DNA from: Fratercula arctica
Taxonomy: Eukaryota; Chordata; Aves; Charadriiformes; Alcidae
Length of the DNA stretch: 64,000 nucleotides
Reading direction: 5' to 3'
Assembly (NCBI GenBank): GCA_947846985.1
Contig: CANTUZ010000027.1
Location: 2,725,535-2,789,534 of the forward strand
Below, one piece after another: positions 26,201-39,444 of this stretch (positions are counted from its first letter, which is position 1; each line of letters starts with the position of its first letter). The notes below the pieces were generated by a model, which did not search any database, had not been told where the DNA came from, and saw nothing but the letters and a program-made list of their open reading frames with translations. The position numbers were made by a program, and so were the translations under genes.

Positions 26201-28578
26201 TTCAGCCTCAGAACCACCCTTTCTCACTCGCCCCAGGGACGGACTCCAAAGTAAACATAGGTCTGGAGATTGCTGCCACGCCCAAGGAGCCACGAGGGAA
26301 AACTGTGGCTTCTGTCAAATCTCTCTGGGAAACGCTTAGGTTGCCACACAGACCTTGGGGCTCCGGGATTTGCTGGCATCTTCAGCGTCAGAACTGCCCT
26401 TTCTCACTCCTCCCAGGGATGGCCTCCAAAGTAAACATAGGTCTGAAGATTGCTGCCCCGACCAAGGAGCCACGAGGGAAAACTGTGCCTTGCTCTGAAG
26501 CTCTCTAGGAACTGCTTAGATTGGCCCAGAGACCGTGGATTTCCACGCTTTCTTGGTGCCTTCAGCCTCAAAACCACCCTTTCTCACTCGCCCCGTGGAA
26601 GGCCTCCATAACTACCATAGGTCTGGAGATTGCTACCACGCCCAAGAAGCCACGAGGGAAAACTCTGGCTTCTGTTAAATCTCTCTGGGAACCGCTTAGT
26701 TTGAAACACAGACCTGGGGATCCGGTCTTTCCTGGCATCTTCACCCTCAGAACTGCCCTTTCTCATTCGCCCCAGGGACGGCCTCCAAAATTACCATAGG
26801 TCTGGAGATTGCTACCACGTCCTAGAAGCCACGAGGGCAAAATCTGGCTTCTGTTAAATCTCTCTGGGAACCGCTTAGGTTGCCACACAGACCTTGGGGC
26901 TCCGGGATTTGCTGGCATCTTCAGCCTCAGAACTGCCCCTTTCTCACTCGCTCCAGGGACGGCCTCCAAAGTAAACATAGGTCTGGAGATTGCTGCCACG
27001 CCCAAGGAGCCACGAGGGAAAACTGTGGCTTGCTCTAAAGCTCTCTGGGAACTGCTTATATTGCCCCAGAAACCGTGGATTTCCACGCTTTCCTGGGAAC
27101 TTCAGCCTCAATACCACCCTTTCTCACTCGCCCCATGGACGGCCTCCGAAACAGCAGTTGTCTCGACATTGCTGCCAAGGCCAAGAAGGCACGAGGGCAT
27201 ACTGTAGCTTCTGTTAAATCTCTCTGGGAACCGTTTGCATTGCCCCACAGATTTTCAGTTTCGGGTTTTCCTGGCGCCTTCAGCCTCAATACCACCCTTT
27301 CTCACTCGCCCATGGACGGCCTCCATAATTACCATAGGTCTGGAGATTGCTGCCACGCCCAAGGAGCCATGAGGGAAAGCTGTGGCTTCTTTGAAAGCTC
27401 TCTGCGAACCTCCTGGATTGCCCCAGAGACCTTGGGTCTTTGGCCTTTCCTAGCGCCTTCAGCCTCAGAACCACCTTTTCTCCATCGCCCCAGGGACGGC
27501 CTCCAAAATCACCATAGGCCTGGAGATTGCTGCCACGCCCAAGGAGCCACGAGGGCAAACTGTGGCTTCTGTTAAATCTCTCTGGGAACTGCTTAGGTTG
27601 CCACACATACCTTGGGGCTCCGGGATTTGCTAGCATCTTCAGCCTCAGAACTGCCCTTTCTCACTCGCCCCAGGGATGGCCTCCAAAGTAAACATATGTC
27701 TGGAGATTGCTGCCACACCCAAAGAGCCACGAGGGCAAACTGTGGCTTCAGTTAAGTCTCTCTGGGAACCGCTTAGGTTGCCACACAGACCTTGGGGCTC
27801 CGGGCTTTCCTGGCGCCTTCAGCCTCAAAACCACCCTTTCTCACTCGCCCCAGGGATGGACTCAAAAGGGACCATAGGTCTAGAGGTTGCTGCCACACCC
27901 AAGGAGCCACGAGGGCAAACTGTGGCTTCAGTTAAATCTCTCTGGGAACTGCTTAGTTTGAAACACAGACCTTGGGGCTCTGGGCTTTCCTGGCGCCTTC
28001 AGCCTCAGAACCACCCTTTCTCACTCGTCCCAGAGACGGCCTCCATAATTACCATAGGTCTGGAGATTGCTGCCATGCCCAAGGAGCCATGAGGGAAAGC
28101 TGTGGCTTCTTTGAAAGCTCTCTGGGAACCGCTTGCATTGCCCCAGAGACCTTGGGTCTTTGGCCTTTCCTAGCGCCTTCAGCCTCAGAACCACCCATTT
28201 CTCACTCGCCCCAGGGACGGCCTCCAAAATCACCATAGGCCTGGAGATTGCTGCCACGCCCAAGGAGCCACGAGGGCAAACTGTGGCTTCTGTTAAATCT
28301 CTCTGGGAACCGCTTAGGTTGCCACACAGACCTTGGGGCTCCGGGATCTGCTAGCATCTTCAGCCTCAGAACTGCCCTTTCTGACTCGCCCCAGGGACGG
28401 CCTCCAAAGTAAACATAGGTCTGGAGATTGCTGCCACGCCCAAGGAGCCATGAGGGAAAGCTGTGGCTTCTTTGAAAGCTCTCTGGGAACCGCTTGCATC
28501 GCCCCAGAGACCTTGGGTCTTCGGCCTTTCCTAGCGCCTTCAGCCTCAGAAATGCCCTTTCTCACTCGCTCCAGAGAC

Positions 28579-28584
28579 GGCCTC
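28579..28584. repeat. Left target-site duplication, LTR copy 2
   Basis: GGCCTC immediately before the LTR, within satellite sequence. Confidence 0.92.
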
Positions 28585-28643
28585 TGCGACGATCGAGGGA
28601 AGACAAGCAGCCGACTCAATGTGAGTTAGAAAGCAAGCTTCAG

Positions 28644-28649
28644 TTTATT
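28644..28649 (-). promoter_or_regulatory. LTR poly(A) signal AATAAA, copy 2
   Basis: AATAAA on the LTR strand, 59 bp before the LTR's 3' end at 28585. Confidence 0.7.
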
Positions 28650-28665
28650 GCCCGAATGCGCTTCA

Positions 28666-28737
28666 TTATATAGCTACTGGTTATATCACCGCTTGAATAT
28701 TGGCTAATTATAAAAGTCATCTGCTCACTGCGATTGG
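28666..28737 (-). promoter_or_regulatory. LTR core promoter elements, copy 2
   Basis: On the minus strand there are CCAAT at 28737-28733, a TTTTATAA element at about 28715-28708, CCAAT at 28703-28699 and TATATAA at 28672-28666. Which of the two TATA-like elements would set the start site cannot be decided from sequence. Confidence 0.6.
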
Positions 28738-28930
28738 TTCTCTGTCCACACGACAGGGTTCACCCTTAGTTCCCTATTCTTATCAGCTCCTTATTCTTGC
28801 TTCTGCATTCTCATGGCTTGTTTACTTAGTACTTTCCCATCGCCGAGCTGTAACTTGCTTCTACGCTATTCTCATCTCACATAACTCCTCTATTGTCCCA
28901 TGACCTTGCTCCTCAAGCCATTCTGCAACA

Positions 28931-28936
28931 GGCCTC
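28931..28936. repeat. Right target-site duplication, LTR copy 2
   Basis: GGCCTC immediately after the LTR; the satellite then resumes as TAAAGTAAACATAAGTC. Confidence 0.92.
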
Positions 28937-29999
28937 TAAAGTAAACATAAGTCTGGAGATTGCTGCCACACCCAAGGAGCCACGAGGGAAAACTGTGGCT
29001 TCTGTTTAATCTCTCTGGGAACCGATTAGGTTCCCACACAGACCTGGGGATCCGGGCTTTCCTGGCATCTTCAGCCTCAGAAACGCCCTTTCTCACTCCT
29101 ACCAGGGACGGCCTCCAAAGTAAACATAGGTCTGGAGATTGCTGCCACGCCCAAGGAGCCACGAGGGAAAACTCTGGCTTCCTCTAAAGCTCTCTGGGAA
29201 CTGCTTAGATTGGCCCAGAGACTGTGGATTTCCACGCTTTCTTGGCGCCTTCAACCTCAAAAGCACCCTTTCTCACTCGCCCCATGGACAGCCTCCATAA
29301 TTACCATAGGTCTGGAGATTGCTGCCATGCCCAAGGAGCCATGAGGGAAAGCTGTGGCTTCTTTGAAAGCTCTCTGGGAACCGTTTAGGTTGCCACACAG
29401 ACCTTGGGGCTCCGGGATTTGCTAGCATCTTCAGCCTCAGAACTGCCCTTTCTCACTCCTCCCAGGGACGGCCTCCAAAGTAAACATAGGTCTGGAGATT
29501 TCTGCCACACCCAAGGAGCCACGAGGGCAAACTTTGGCTTCTGTTAAATCTCTCTGGGAACCGCTTAGGTTGCCACACAGACCTGGGGATCCGGGCTTTC
29601 CTGGCGCCTTCAGCCTCAAAACCACCCTTTCTCACTCGCCCCAGGGATGGACTCAAAAGGTACTATAGGTCTAGAGGTTGCTGCCACACCCAAGGAGCCA
29701 CGAGGGCAAACTGTGGCTTCTGTTAAATCTCTCTGGGAACTGCTTAGTTTGAAACACAGACCTTCAGGCTCTGGGCTTTCCTGACAACTTCAGCCTCAGA
29801 ACCACCCTTTCTCACTCGTCCCAGGGACGGCCTCCAAAGTAAACATAGGTCTGGAGATTGCTGCCACGCCCAAGGAGCCACGAGGGAAAACTGTGGCTTG
29901 CTCTAAAGCTCTCTAGGAACTGCTTAGATCGGCCCAGAGACCGTGGATTTCCACGCTTTCTTGGCGCCTTCAGCCTCAAAACAACCCTTTCTAAATCGC

Positions 30000-32900
30000 C
30001 ACAGGGATGGACTCAAAAGTTACCATAGGTCTAGAGGTTGCTGCCACACCCAAGGAGGCACGAGGGCAAACTGTGGCTTCTGTTAAATCTCTCTGGGAAC
30101 TGCTTAGGTTGCCACAGGGACCTTGGGGCTCCGGGCTTTCCTGGCGCCTTCAGCCTCAAAACCACCCTTTCTCACTCGTCCCAGGGACAGCCTCCATAAT
30201 TGCCATAGGTCTGGAGATTGCTGCCATGCCCAAGGAGCCATGAGGGAAAGCTGTGGCTTCTTTGAAAGCTCTCTGGGAACCGCTTGCATTGCCCCAGAGA
30301 CCTTGGGTCTTCGGCCTTTCCTAGCGCCTTCAGCCTCAGAACTACCCATTTCTCACTCGCCCCAGGGACGTCCTCCAAAATCACCATAGGCCTGGAGATT
30401 GCTGCCACGCCCAAGGAGCCACGAGGGCAAACTGTGGCTTCTGTTAAATCTCTCTGGGAACCGCTTAGGTTGCCACACAGACCTGGGGATCTGGTCTTTC
30501 CTGGCATCTTCAGCCTCAGAACTGCCCTTTCTCACTCGCCCCAGGGACGGCCTCCAAAGTAAACATAGGTCTGGAGATTGCTGCCACACCCAAGGAGCCA
30601 CGAGGGCAAACTGTGGCTTCTGTTTAATCCCTCTGGGAACCGCTTAGGTTGCCACACAGACCTTGGGGCTCCGGGATTTGCTGGCATCTTCAGCCTCAGA
30701 AACACCCTTTTTCACTCCTACCAGGGACGGCCTCCAAAGTAAACATAGGTCTGGAGATTGCTGCCACGCCCAAGGAGACACGAGGGAAAACTGTGCCTTG
30801 CTCTAAAGCTCTCTGGGAACTGCTTAGATTGGCCCAGAGACCGTGGATTTCCACGCTTTCTTGGCGCCTTCAGCCTCAAAACCACCCTTTCTCACTCGTC
30901 CCAGGGACGGCCTCCATAATTACCATAGGTCTGGAGATTGCTGCCATGCCCAAGGAGCCATGAGGGAAAGCTTTGGCTTCTTTGAAAGCTCTCTGGGAAC
31001 CGCTTGGATTGCCCCAGAGACCTTGGGTCTTCGGTCTTTCCTAGCGCCTTCAGCCTCAGAACCACCCTTTCTCACTCGCCCCAGGGACGGCCTCCAAAGT
31101 AAACATAGGTCTGGAGATTTCTGCCACACCCAAGGAGCCACGAGGGCAAACTGTGGCTTCTGTTAAATCTCTCTGGGAACCGCTTAGGTTGCCACACAGA
31201 CCTGGGGATCCGGGCTTTCCTGGCGCCTTCAGCCTCAAAACCACCCTTTCTCACTCGCCCCAGGGATGGACTCAAAAGGTACTATAGGTCTAGAGGTTGC
31301 TGCCACACCCAAGGAGCCACGAGGGCAAACTGTGGCTTCTGTTAAATCTCTCTGGGAACTGCTTAGTTTGAAACACAGACCTTCGGGCTCTGGGCTTTCC
31401 TGACAACTTCAGCCTCAGAACCACCCTTTCTCACTCGTCCCAGGGACGGCCTCCAAAGTAAACATAGGTCTGGAGATTGCTGCCACGCCCAAGGAGCCAG
31501 GAGGAAAAACTGTGGCTTGCTCTAAAGCTCTCTAGGAACTGCTTAGATTGGCCCAGAGACCGTGGATTTCCACGCTTTCCTGGGAACTTCAGCCTCAAAA
31601 CCACCCTTTCTCACTCGCCCCATGTATGGCCTCAAAGTAAACATAGGTCTGGAGATTACTGCCACGCCCAAGGAGCCACGAGGGAAAACTGTGGCTTGCT
31701 CTAAAGCTCTCTGGAAACTGCTTAGATTGGCCCAGAGACCGTGGATTTCCACGCTTTCTTGGCGCCTTCAGCCTCAAAACAACCCTTTCTCAATCGCCAC
31801 AGGGATGGACTCAAAAGTTACCATAGGTCTAGAGGTTGCTGCCACACCCAAGGAGGCACGAGGGCAAACTGTGGCTTCTGTTAAATCTCTCTGGGAACTG
31901 CTTAGGTTGCCACAGGGACCTTGGGGCTCCGGGCTTTCCTGGCGCCTTCAGCCTCAAAACCACCCTTTCTCACTCGCCCCAGGGACGTCCTCCAAAATCA
32001 CCATAGGCCTGGAGATTGCTGCCACGCCCAAGGAGCCACGAGGGCAAACTGTGGCTTCTGTTAAATCTCTCTGGGAACCGCTTAGGTTGCCACACAGACC
32101 TTGGGGCTCCGGGCTTTCCTGGCGCCTTCAGCCTCAGAAACACCCTTTCTCACTCCTACCAGGGACGGCCTCCAAAGTAAACATAGGTCTGGAGATTGCT
32201 GCCACGCCCAAGGAGACACGAGGGCAAACTGTGGCTTCTGTTTAATCCCTCTGGGAACCGCTTAGGTTGCCACACAGACCTTGGGGCTCCGGGATTTGCT
32301 GGCATCTTCAGCCTCAGAAACACCCTTTTTCACTCCTACCAGGGACGGCCTCCAAAGTAAACATAGGTCTGGAGATTGCTGCCACACCCAAGGAGCCACG
32401 AGGGCAAACTTTGGCTTCTGTTTAATCCCTCTGGGAACCGCTTAGGTTGCCACACAGACCTTGGGGCTCCGGGATTTGCTGGCATCTTCAGCCTCAGAAA
32501 CACCCTTTCTCACTCCTACCAGGGACGGCCTCCAAAGTAAACATAGGTCTGGAGATTGCTGCCACGCCCAAGGAGACACGAGGGAAAACTGTGCCTTGCT
32601 CTAAAGCTCTCTGGGAACTGCTTAGATTGGCCCAGAGACCGTGGATTTCCACGCTTTCTTGGCGCCTTCAGCCTCAAAACCACCCTTTCTCACTCGCCCC
32701 AGGGACGGCCTCCATAATTACCATAGGTCTGGAGATTGCTGCCATGCCCAAGGAGCCATGAGGGAAAGCTTTGGCTTCTTTGAAAGCTCTCTGGGAACCG
32801 CTTGGATTGCCCCAGAGACCTTGGGTCTTCGGTCTTTCCTAGCGCCTTCAGCCTCAGAACCACCCTTTCTCACTCGCCCCAGGGACGGCCTCCAAAGTAA

Positions 32901-34000
32901 ACATAGGTCTGGAGATTGCTGCCACACCCAAGGAGCCACGAGGGCAAACTGTGGCTTCTGTTAAATCTCTCTGGGAACCGCTTAGGTTGCCACACAGACC
33001 TGGGGATCCGGGCTTTCCTGGCGCCTTCAGCCTCAAAACCACCCTTTCTCACTCGCCCCAGGGATGGACTAAAAAGGTACTATAGGTCTAGAGGTTGCTG
33101 CCACACCCAAGGAGCCACGAGGGCAAACTGTGGCTTCAGTTAAATCTCTCTGGGAACTGCTTAGTTTGAAACACAGACCTTCGGGCTCTGGGCTTTCCTG
33201 GCAACTTCAGCCTCAGAACCACCCTTTCTCACTCGTCCCAGGGACGGCCTCCAAAGTAAACATAGGTCTGGAGATTGCTGCCACGCCCAAGGAGCCAGGA
33301 GGAAAAACTGTGGCTTGCTCTAAAGCTCTCTGGAAACTGCTTAGATTGGCCCAGAGACCGTGGATTTCCACGCTTTCTTGGCGCCTTCAGCCTCAAAACA
33401 ACCCTTTCTCAATCGCCACAGGGATGGACTCAAAAGTTACCATAGGTCTAGAGGTTGCTGCCACACCCAAGGAGGCACGAGGGCAAACTGTGGCTTCTGT
33501 TAAATCTCTCTGGGAACCGCTTAGGTTGCCACACAGACCTTGGGGCTCCGGGCTTTCCTGGCGCCTTCAGCCTCAAAACCACCCTTTCTCACTCGTCCCA
33601 GGGACGGCCTCCATAATTACCATAGGTCTGGAGATTGCTGCCATGCCCAAGGAGCCATGAGGGAAAGCTGTGGCTTCTTTGAAAGCTCTCTGGGAACCGC
33701 TTGCATTGCCCCAGAGACCTTGGGTCTTCGGCCTTTCCTAGCGCCTTCAGCCTCAGAACCACCCATTTCTCACTCGCCCCAGGGACGTCCTCCAAAATCA
33801 CCATAGGCCTGGAGATTGCTGCCACGCCCAAGGAGCCACGAGGGCAAACTGTGGCTTCTGTTAAATCTCTCTGGGAACCGCTTAGGTTGCCACACAGACC
33901 TGGGGATCTGGTCTTTCCTGGCATCTTCAGCCTCAGAACTGCCCTTTCTCACTCCTCCCCAGGGACGGCCTCCAAAGTAAACATAGGTCTGGAGATTGCT
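30000..34000 (+). repeat. Nested ten-monomer HOR in giant copy 2
   Basis: The GCCACAGGGATGGACTC marker recurs at 30007, 31805 and 33424. The first interval is 1798 bp (ten monomers) and the second 1619 bp (nine). The missing monomer in the second interval is the one present in copy 1 at about 22.38-22.56 kb, marked by CCCCATGTATGGCCTC. Confidence 0.8.
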
Positions 34001-37000
34001 GCCACGCCCAAGGAGCTACGAGGGAAAACACTGGCTTGCTCTAAAGCTCTCTGGCAACTGCTTAGATTGGCCCAGAGACTGTGGATTTCCACGCTTTCTT
34101 GGCGCCTTCAGCCTCAAACCCACCGTTTCTCACTCGCCCCATGGACGGCCTCCATAATTACCATAGGTCTGGACATTGCTGCCACGCCCAAGGAGCCACG
34201 AGGGAAAACTGTGGCTTCTGTTTAATCCCTCTGGGAACCGCTTAGGTTGCCACACAGACCTTGGGGCTCCGGGATTTGCTGGCATCTTCAGCCTCAGAAC
34301 TGCCCTTTCTCACTCGCCCCAGGGACGGCCCCCAAAATTACCATAGGCCTGGAGATTGCTGCCACGCCCAAGGAGCCACGAGAGCAAACTGTGGCTTGCT
34401 CTAAAGCTCTCTGGGAACTGCTTAGATTGGCCCAGAGACCGTGGATTTCCACGCTTTCTTGGCGCCTTCAGCCTCAAAACCACCCTTTCTCACTCGCCCC
34501 ATGGACGGCCTCCATAATTACCATAGGTCTGGAGATTGCTGCCACGCCCAAGAAGCCACGAGGGAAAACTCTGGCTTCTGTTAAATCTCTCTGGGAACCG
34601 CTTAGTTTGAAACACAGACCTGGGGATCCGGTCTTTCCTGGCATCTTCAGCCTCAGAACTGCCCTTTCTCACTCGCCCCAGGGACGGCCTCCAAAGTAAA
34701 CATAGGTCTGGAGATTGCTGCCACGCCCAAGGAGCTACGAGGGAAAACACTGGCTTGCTCTAAAGCTCTCTGGCAACTGCTTAGATTGGCCCAGAGACTG
34801 TGGATTTCCACGCTTTCTTGGCGCCTTCAGCCTCAAACCCACCGTTTCTCACTCGCCCCATGGACGGCCTCCATAATTACCATAGGTCTGGACATTGCTG
34901 CCACGCCCAAGGAGCCACGAGGGAAAACTGTGGCTTCTGTTAAATCTCTCTGGGAACCGCTTAGGTTGCCACACAGACCTTGGGGCTCCGGGATTTGCTG
35001 GCATCTTCAGCCTCAAAACCACCCTTTCTCACTCGACCCACGGACAGCCTCCAAAGTAAACATAGGTCTGGAGATTGCTGCCACGCCCAAGGAGCCACGA
35101 GGGCAAACTCTGGCTTCTGTTTAAGCCCTCTGGGAACCGCTTAGTTTGCCACACAGACCTGGGGATCCGGTCTTTCTTGGCGCCTTCAGCCTCAAAACCA
35201 CCCTTTCTCACTCGCCCCAGGGATGGAGTCAAAAGGTACCATAGGTGTACATGTTGCTGCCACACCCAAGGAGCCACGAGGGCAAACTGTGGCTTCTGTT
35301 AAATCTCTCTGGGCACCGCTTAGGTTGCCACAGAGACCTGGGGATCCGATCTTTCCTGGCGCCTTCAGCCTCAAAACCACCCTTTCTCACTCACCCCAGG
35401 GACGGCCTCCGAAACAGCAGTTGTCTCGACATTGATGCCAAGACCAAGAAGGCACGAGGGCATACTGTGGCTTCTGTTTAAATCTCTCTGGGAACCGCTT
35501 AGGTTGCCACACAGACCTTGGGGCTCCGGGATTTGCTGGCATCTTCAGCCTCAGAACTGCCCTTTCTCACTCGTCCCAGGGATGGCCTCCAAAGTAAACA
35601 TAGGTCTGGAGATTGCTGCCACGCCCAAGGAGCCACGAGGGAAAACTGTGGCTTCTATTAAATCTCTCTGGGAACCGCTTATGTTGCCACACAGACCTGG
35701 GTATCCGGTCTTTCCTGGCGCCTTCAGCCTCAAAACCACCCTTTCTCACTCGCCCCAGGGACGGCCTCCATAATTACCATAGGTCTGGAGATTGCTGCCA
35801 TGCCCAAGGAGCCATGAGGGAAAGCTGTGGCTTCTTTGAAAGCTCTCTGGGAACCGCTTGCATCGCCCCAGAGACCTTGGGTCTTCGGCCTTTCCTAGCG
35901 CCTTCAGCCTCAGAACCACCCTTTCTCACTCACCCCAGGGACGGACTCCAAAATTACCATAGGCCTGGAGATTGCTGCCACGCCCAAGGAGCCACGAGAG
36001 CAAACTGTGGTTTGCTCTAAAGCTCTCTGGGAACTGCTTAGATTGGCCCAGAGACCGTGGATTTCCACGCTATCTTGGCGCCTTCAGCCTCAAAACCACC
36101 CTTTCTCACTCGCCCCATGGACGGCCTCCATAATTACCATAGGTCTGGAGATTGCTACCACGCCCAAGAAGCCACGAGGGAAAACTCTGGCTTCTGTTAA
36201 ATCTCTCTGGGAACGGCTTAGTTTGAAACACAGACCTGGGGATCTGGTCTTTCCTGGCATCTTCAGCCTCAGAACTGCCCTTTCTCACTCGCCCCAGGGA
36301 CGGCCTCCAAAGTAAACATAGGTCTGGAGATTGCTGCCACGCCCAAGGAGATATGAGGGAAAACTGTGGCTTGCTCTAAAGCTCTCTGGCAACTGCTTAG
36401 ATTGGCCCAGAGACTGTGGATTTCCACGCTTTCTTGGCGCCTTCAGCCTCAAACCCACCCTTTCTCACTCGCCCCAGGGATGGACTCAAAAGGTACCATA
36501 GGTCTAGAGGTTGCTGCCACACCCAAGGAGCCACGAGGGCAAACTGTGGCTTCAGTTAAATCTCTCTGGGAACCGCTTAGGTTGCCACACAGACCTGGGG
36601 ATCCGATCTTTCCTGGCGCCTTCAGCCTCAAAACCACCCTTTCTCACTCGCCCCAGGGACGGCCTCCGAAACAGCAGTTGTCTCAACATTGATGCCAAGA
36701 CCAAGAAGGCACGAGGGCATACTGTGGCTTCTGTTAAATCTCTCTGGGAACCGTTTGCATTACCCCACAGATTTTCGGTTTCGGGTTTTCCTGGCACCTT
36801 CAGCCTCAATACCACCCTTTCTCACTCGCTCCATGGACGGCCTCCATAATTACCATAGGTCTGGAGATTGCTGCCATGCCCAAGGAGCCATGAGGGAAAG
36901 CTGTGGCTTCTTTGAAAGCTCTCTGGGAACCGCTTGCATTGCCCCAGAGACCTTGGGTCTTCGCCTTTCCTAGCGCCTTCAGCCTCAAAACAACCCTTTC

Positions 37001-39357
37001 TCACTCGCCCCAGGGACGGACTCCAAAGTAAACATAGGTCTAGAGGTTGCTGCCACGCCCAAGGAGCCACGAGGGAAAACTGTGGCTTCTGTCAAATCTC
37101 TCTGGGAAACGCTTAGGTTGCCACACAGACCTTGGGGCTCCGGGATTTGCTGGCATCTTCAGCCTCAGAACTGCCCTTTCTCACTCCTCCCAGGGATGGC
37201 CTCCAAAGTAAACATAGGTCTGGAGATTGCTGCCCCGACCAAGGAGCCACGAGGGAAAACTGTGCCTTGCTCTGAAGCTCTCTAGGAACTGCTTAGATTG
37301 GCCCAGAGACCGTGGATTTCCACGCTTTCTTGGTGCCTTCAGCCTCAAAACCACCCTTTCTCACTCGCCCCGTGGAAGGCCTCCATAACTACCATAGGTC
37401 TGGAGATTGCTACCACGCACAAGAAGCCACGAGGGAAAACTCTGGCTTCTGTTAAATCTCTCTGGGAACCGCTTAGTTTGAAACACAGACCTGGGGATCC
37501 GGTCTTTCCTGGCATCTTCACCCTCAGAACTGCCCTTTCTCATTCGCCCCAGGGACGGCCTCCAAAATTACCATAGGTCTGGAGATTGCTACCACGTCCT
37601 AGAAGCCACGAGGGCAAAATCTGGCTTCTGTTAAATCTCTCTGGGAACCGCTTAGGTTGCCACACAGACCTTGGGGCTTCGGGATTTGCTGGCATCTTCA
37701 GCCTCAGAACTGCCCTTTCTCACTCGCTCCAGGGACGGCCTCCAAAGTAAACATAGGTCTGGAGATTGCTGCCACGCCCAAGGAGCCACGAGGAAAAAAC
37801 TGTGGCTTGCTCTAAAGCTCTGTGGGAAACTGCTTATATTGGCCCAGAGACCATGGATTTCCACGCTTTCTTGGGAACTTCAGCCTCAATACCACCCTTT
37901 CTCACTCGCCCCATGGACGGCCTCCGAAACAGCAGTTGTCTCGACATTGCTGCCAAGGCCAAGAAGGCACGAGGGCATACTGTAGCTTCTGTTAAATCTC
38001 TCTGGGAACCGTTTGCATTGCCCCACAGATTTTCAGTTTCGGGTTTTCCTGGCGCCTTCAGCATCAATACCACCCTTTCTCACTCGCCCCATGGACGGCC
38101 TCCATAATTACCATAGGTCTGGAGATTGCTGCCATGCCCAAGGAGCCACGAGGGAAAGCTGTGGCTTCTTTGAAAGCTCTCTGCGAACCTCCTGGATTGC
38201 CCCAGAGACCTTGGGTCTTTGGCCTTTCCTAGCGCCTTCAGCCTCAGAACCACCTTTTCTCACTCGCCCCAGGGACGGCCTCCAAAATCACCATAGGCCT
38301 GGAGATTGCTGCCACGCCCAAGGAGCCACGAGGGCAAACTGTGGCTTCTGTTAAATCTCTCTGGGAACTGCTTAGGTTGCCACACATACCTTGGGGCTCC
38401 GGGATTTGCTAGCATCTTCAGCCTCAGAACTGCCCTTTCTCACTCGCCCCAGGGATGGCCTCCAAAGTAAACATATGTCTGGAGATTGCTGCCACACCCA
38501 AAGAGCCACGAGGGCAAACTGTGGCTTCAGTTAAGTCTCTCTGGGAACCGCTTAGGTTGCCACACAGACCTTGGGGCTCCGGGCTTTCCTGGCGCCTTCA
38601 GCCTCAAAACCACCCTTTCTCACTCGCCCCAGGGATGGACTCAAAAGGTACCATAGGTCTAGAGGTTGCTGCCACACCCAAGGAGCCACGAGGGCAAACT
38701 CTGGCTTCTGTTAAATCTCTCTGGGAACTGCTTAGTTTGAAACACAGACCTTGGGGCTCTGGGCTTTCCTGGCAACTTCAGCCTCAGAACCACCCTTTCT
38801 CACTCGTCCCAGAGACGGCCTCCATAATTACCATAGGTCTGGAGATTGCTGCCATGCCCAAGGAGCCATGAGGGAAAGCTGTGGCTTCTTTGAAAGCTCT
38901 CTGGGAACCGCTTGCATTGCCCCAGAGACCTTGGGTCTTTGGCCTTTCCTAGCGCCTTCAGCCTCAGAACCACCCATTTCTCACTCGCCCCAGGGACGGC
39001 CTCCAAAATCACCATAGGCCTGGAGATTGCTGCCACGCCCAAGGAGCCACGAGGGCAAACTGTGGCTTCTGTTAAATCTCTCTGGGAACCGCTTAGGTTG
39101 CCACACAGACCTTGGGGCTCCGGGATCTGCTAGCATCTTCAGCCTCAGAACTGCCCTTTCTGACTCGCCCCAGGGACGGCCTCCAAAGTAAACATAGGTT
39201 TGGAGATTGCTGCCACGCCCAAGGAGCCATGAGGGAAAGCTGTGGCTTCTTTGAAAGCTCTCTGGGAACCGCTTGCATCGCCCCAGAGACCTTGGGTCTT
39301 CGGCCTTTCCTAGCGCCTTCAGCCTCAGAAATGCCCTTTCTCACTCGCTCCAGAGAC

Positions 39358-39363
39358 GGCCTC
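39358..39363. repeat. Left target-site duplication, LTR copy 3
   Basis: GGCCTC abutting the LTR. Confidence 0.92.
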
Positions 39364-39422
39364 TGCGACGATCGAGGGAAGACAAGCAGCCGACTCAATG
39401 TGAGTGAGAAAGCAAGCTTCAG

Positions 39423-39428
39423 TTTATT
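39423..39428 (-). promoter_or_regulatory. LTR poly(A) signal AATAAA, copy 3
   Basis: AATAAA on the LTR strand, in the same position as in copies 1 and 2. Confidence 0.7.
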
Positions 39429-39444
39429 GCCCGAATGCGCTTCA

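Larger units (their letters stand above)
28585..28930 (-). mobile_element. Solo LTR of an endogenous retrovirus, copy 2
   Basis: This 346-bp element has TG...CA ends and GGCCTC exactly abutting both sides. It sits at the same place in the HOR as copies 1 and 3, so the three are descendants of one insertion. The minus-strand order is TGTTGC start, two CCAAT boxes, TATATAA, AATAAA, then the terminal GTCGCA. If the TATATAA box is used, transcription would start about 25-30 bp downstream, near 28640, and cleavage after AATAAA would fall near 28625. R would then be only about 15-20 nt, which is normal for alpha- and beta-like retroviruses. There is no coding sequence. I cannot name the ERV family. 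Confidence 0.93.
23451..34226 (+). repeat. Giant HOR (about 10.8 kb), copy 2
   Basis: The block is about 58 monomers plus one solo LTR, and it repeats at an offset of 10776-10779 bp in copy 3. Examples are 24253-24501 with 35029-35277, the LTR at 28585 with 39364, and 23471 with 34247. Indels against copy 3 are few. Relative to copy 1 it has one extra monomer at about 24.12-24.30 kb and lacks one near 33.32 kb, both consistent with unequal exchange. Confidence 0.93.
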
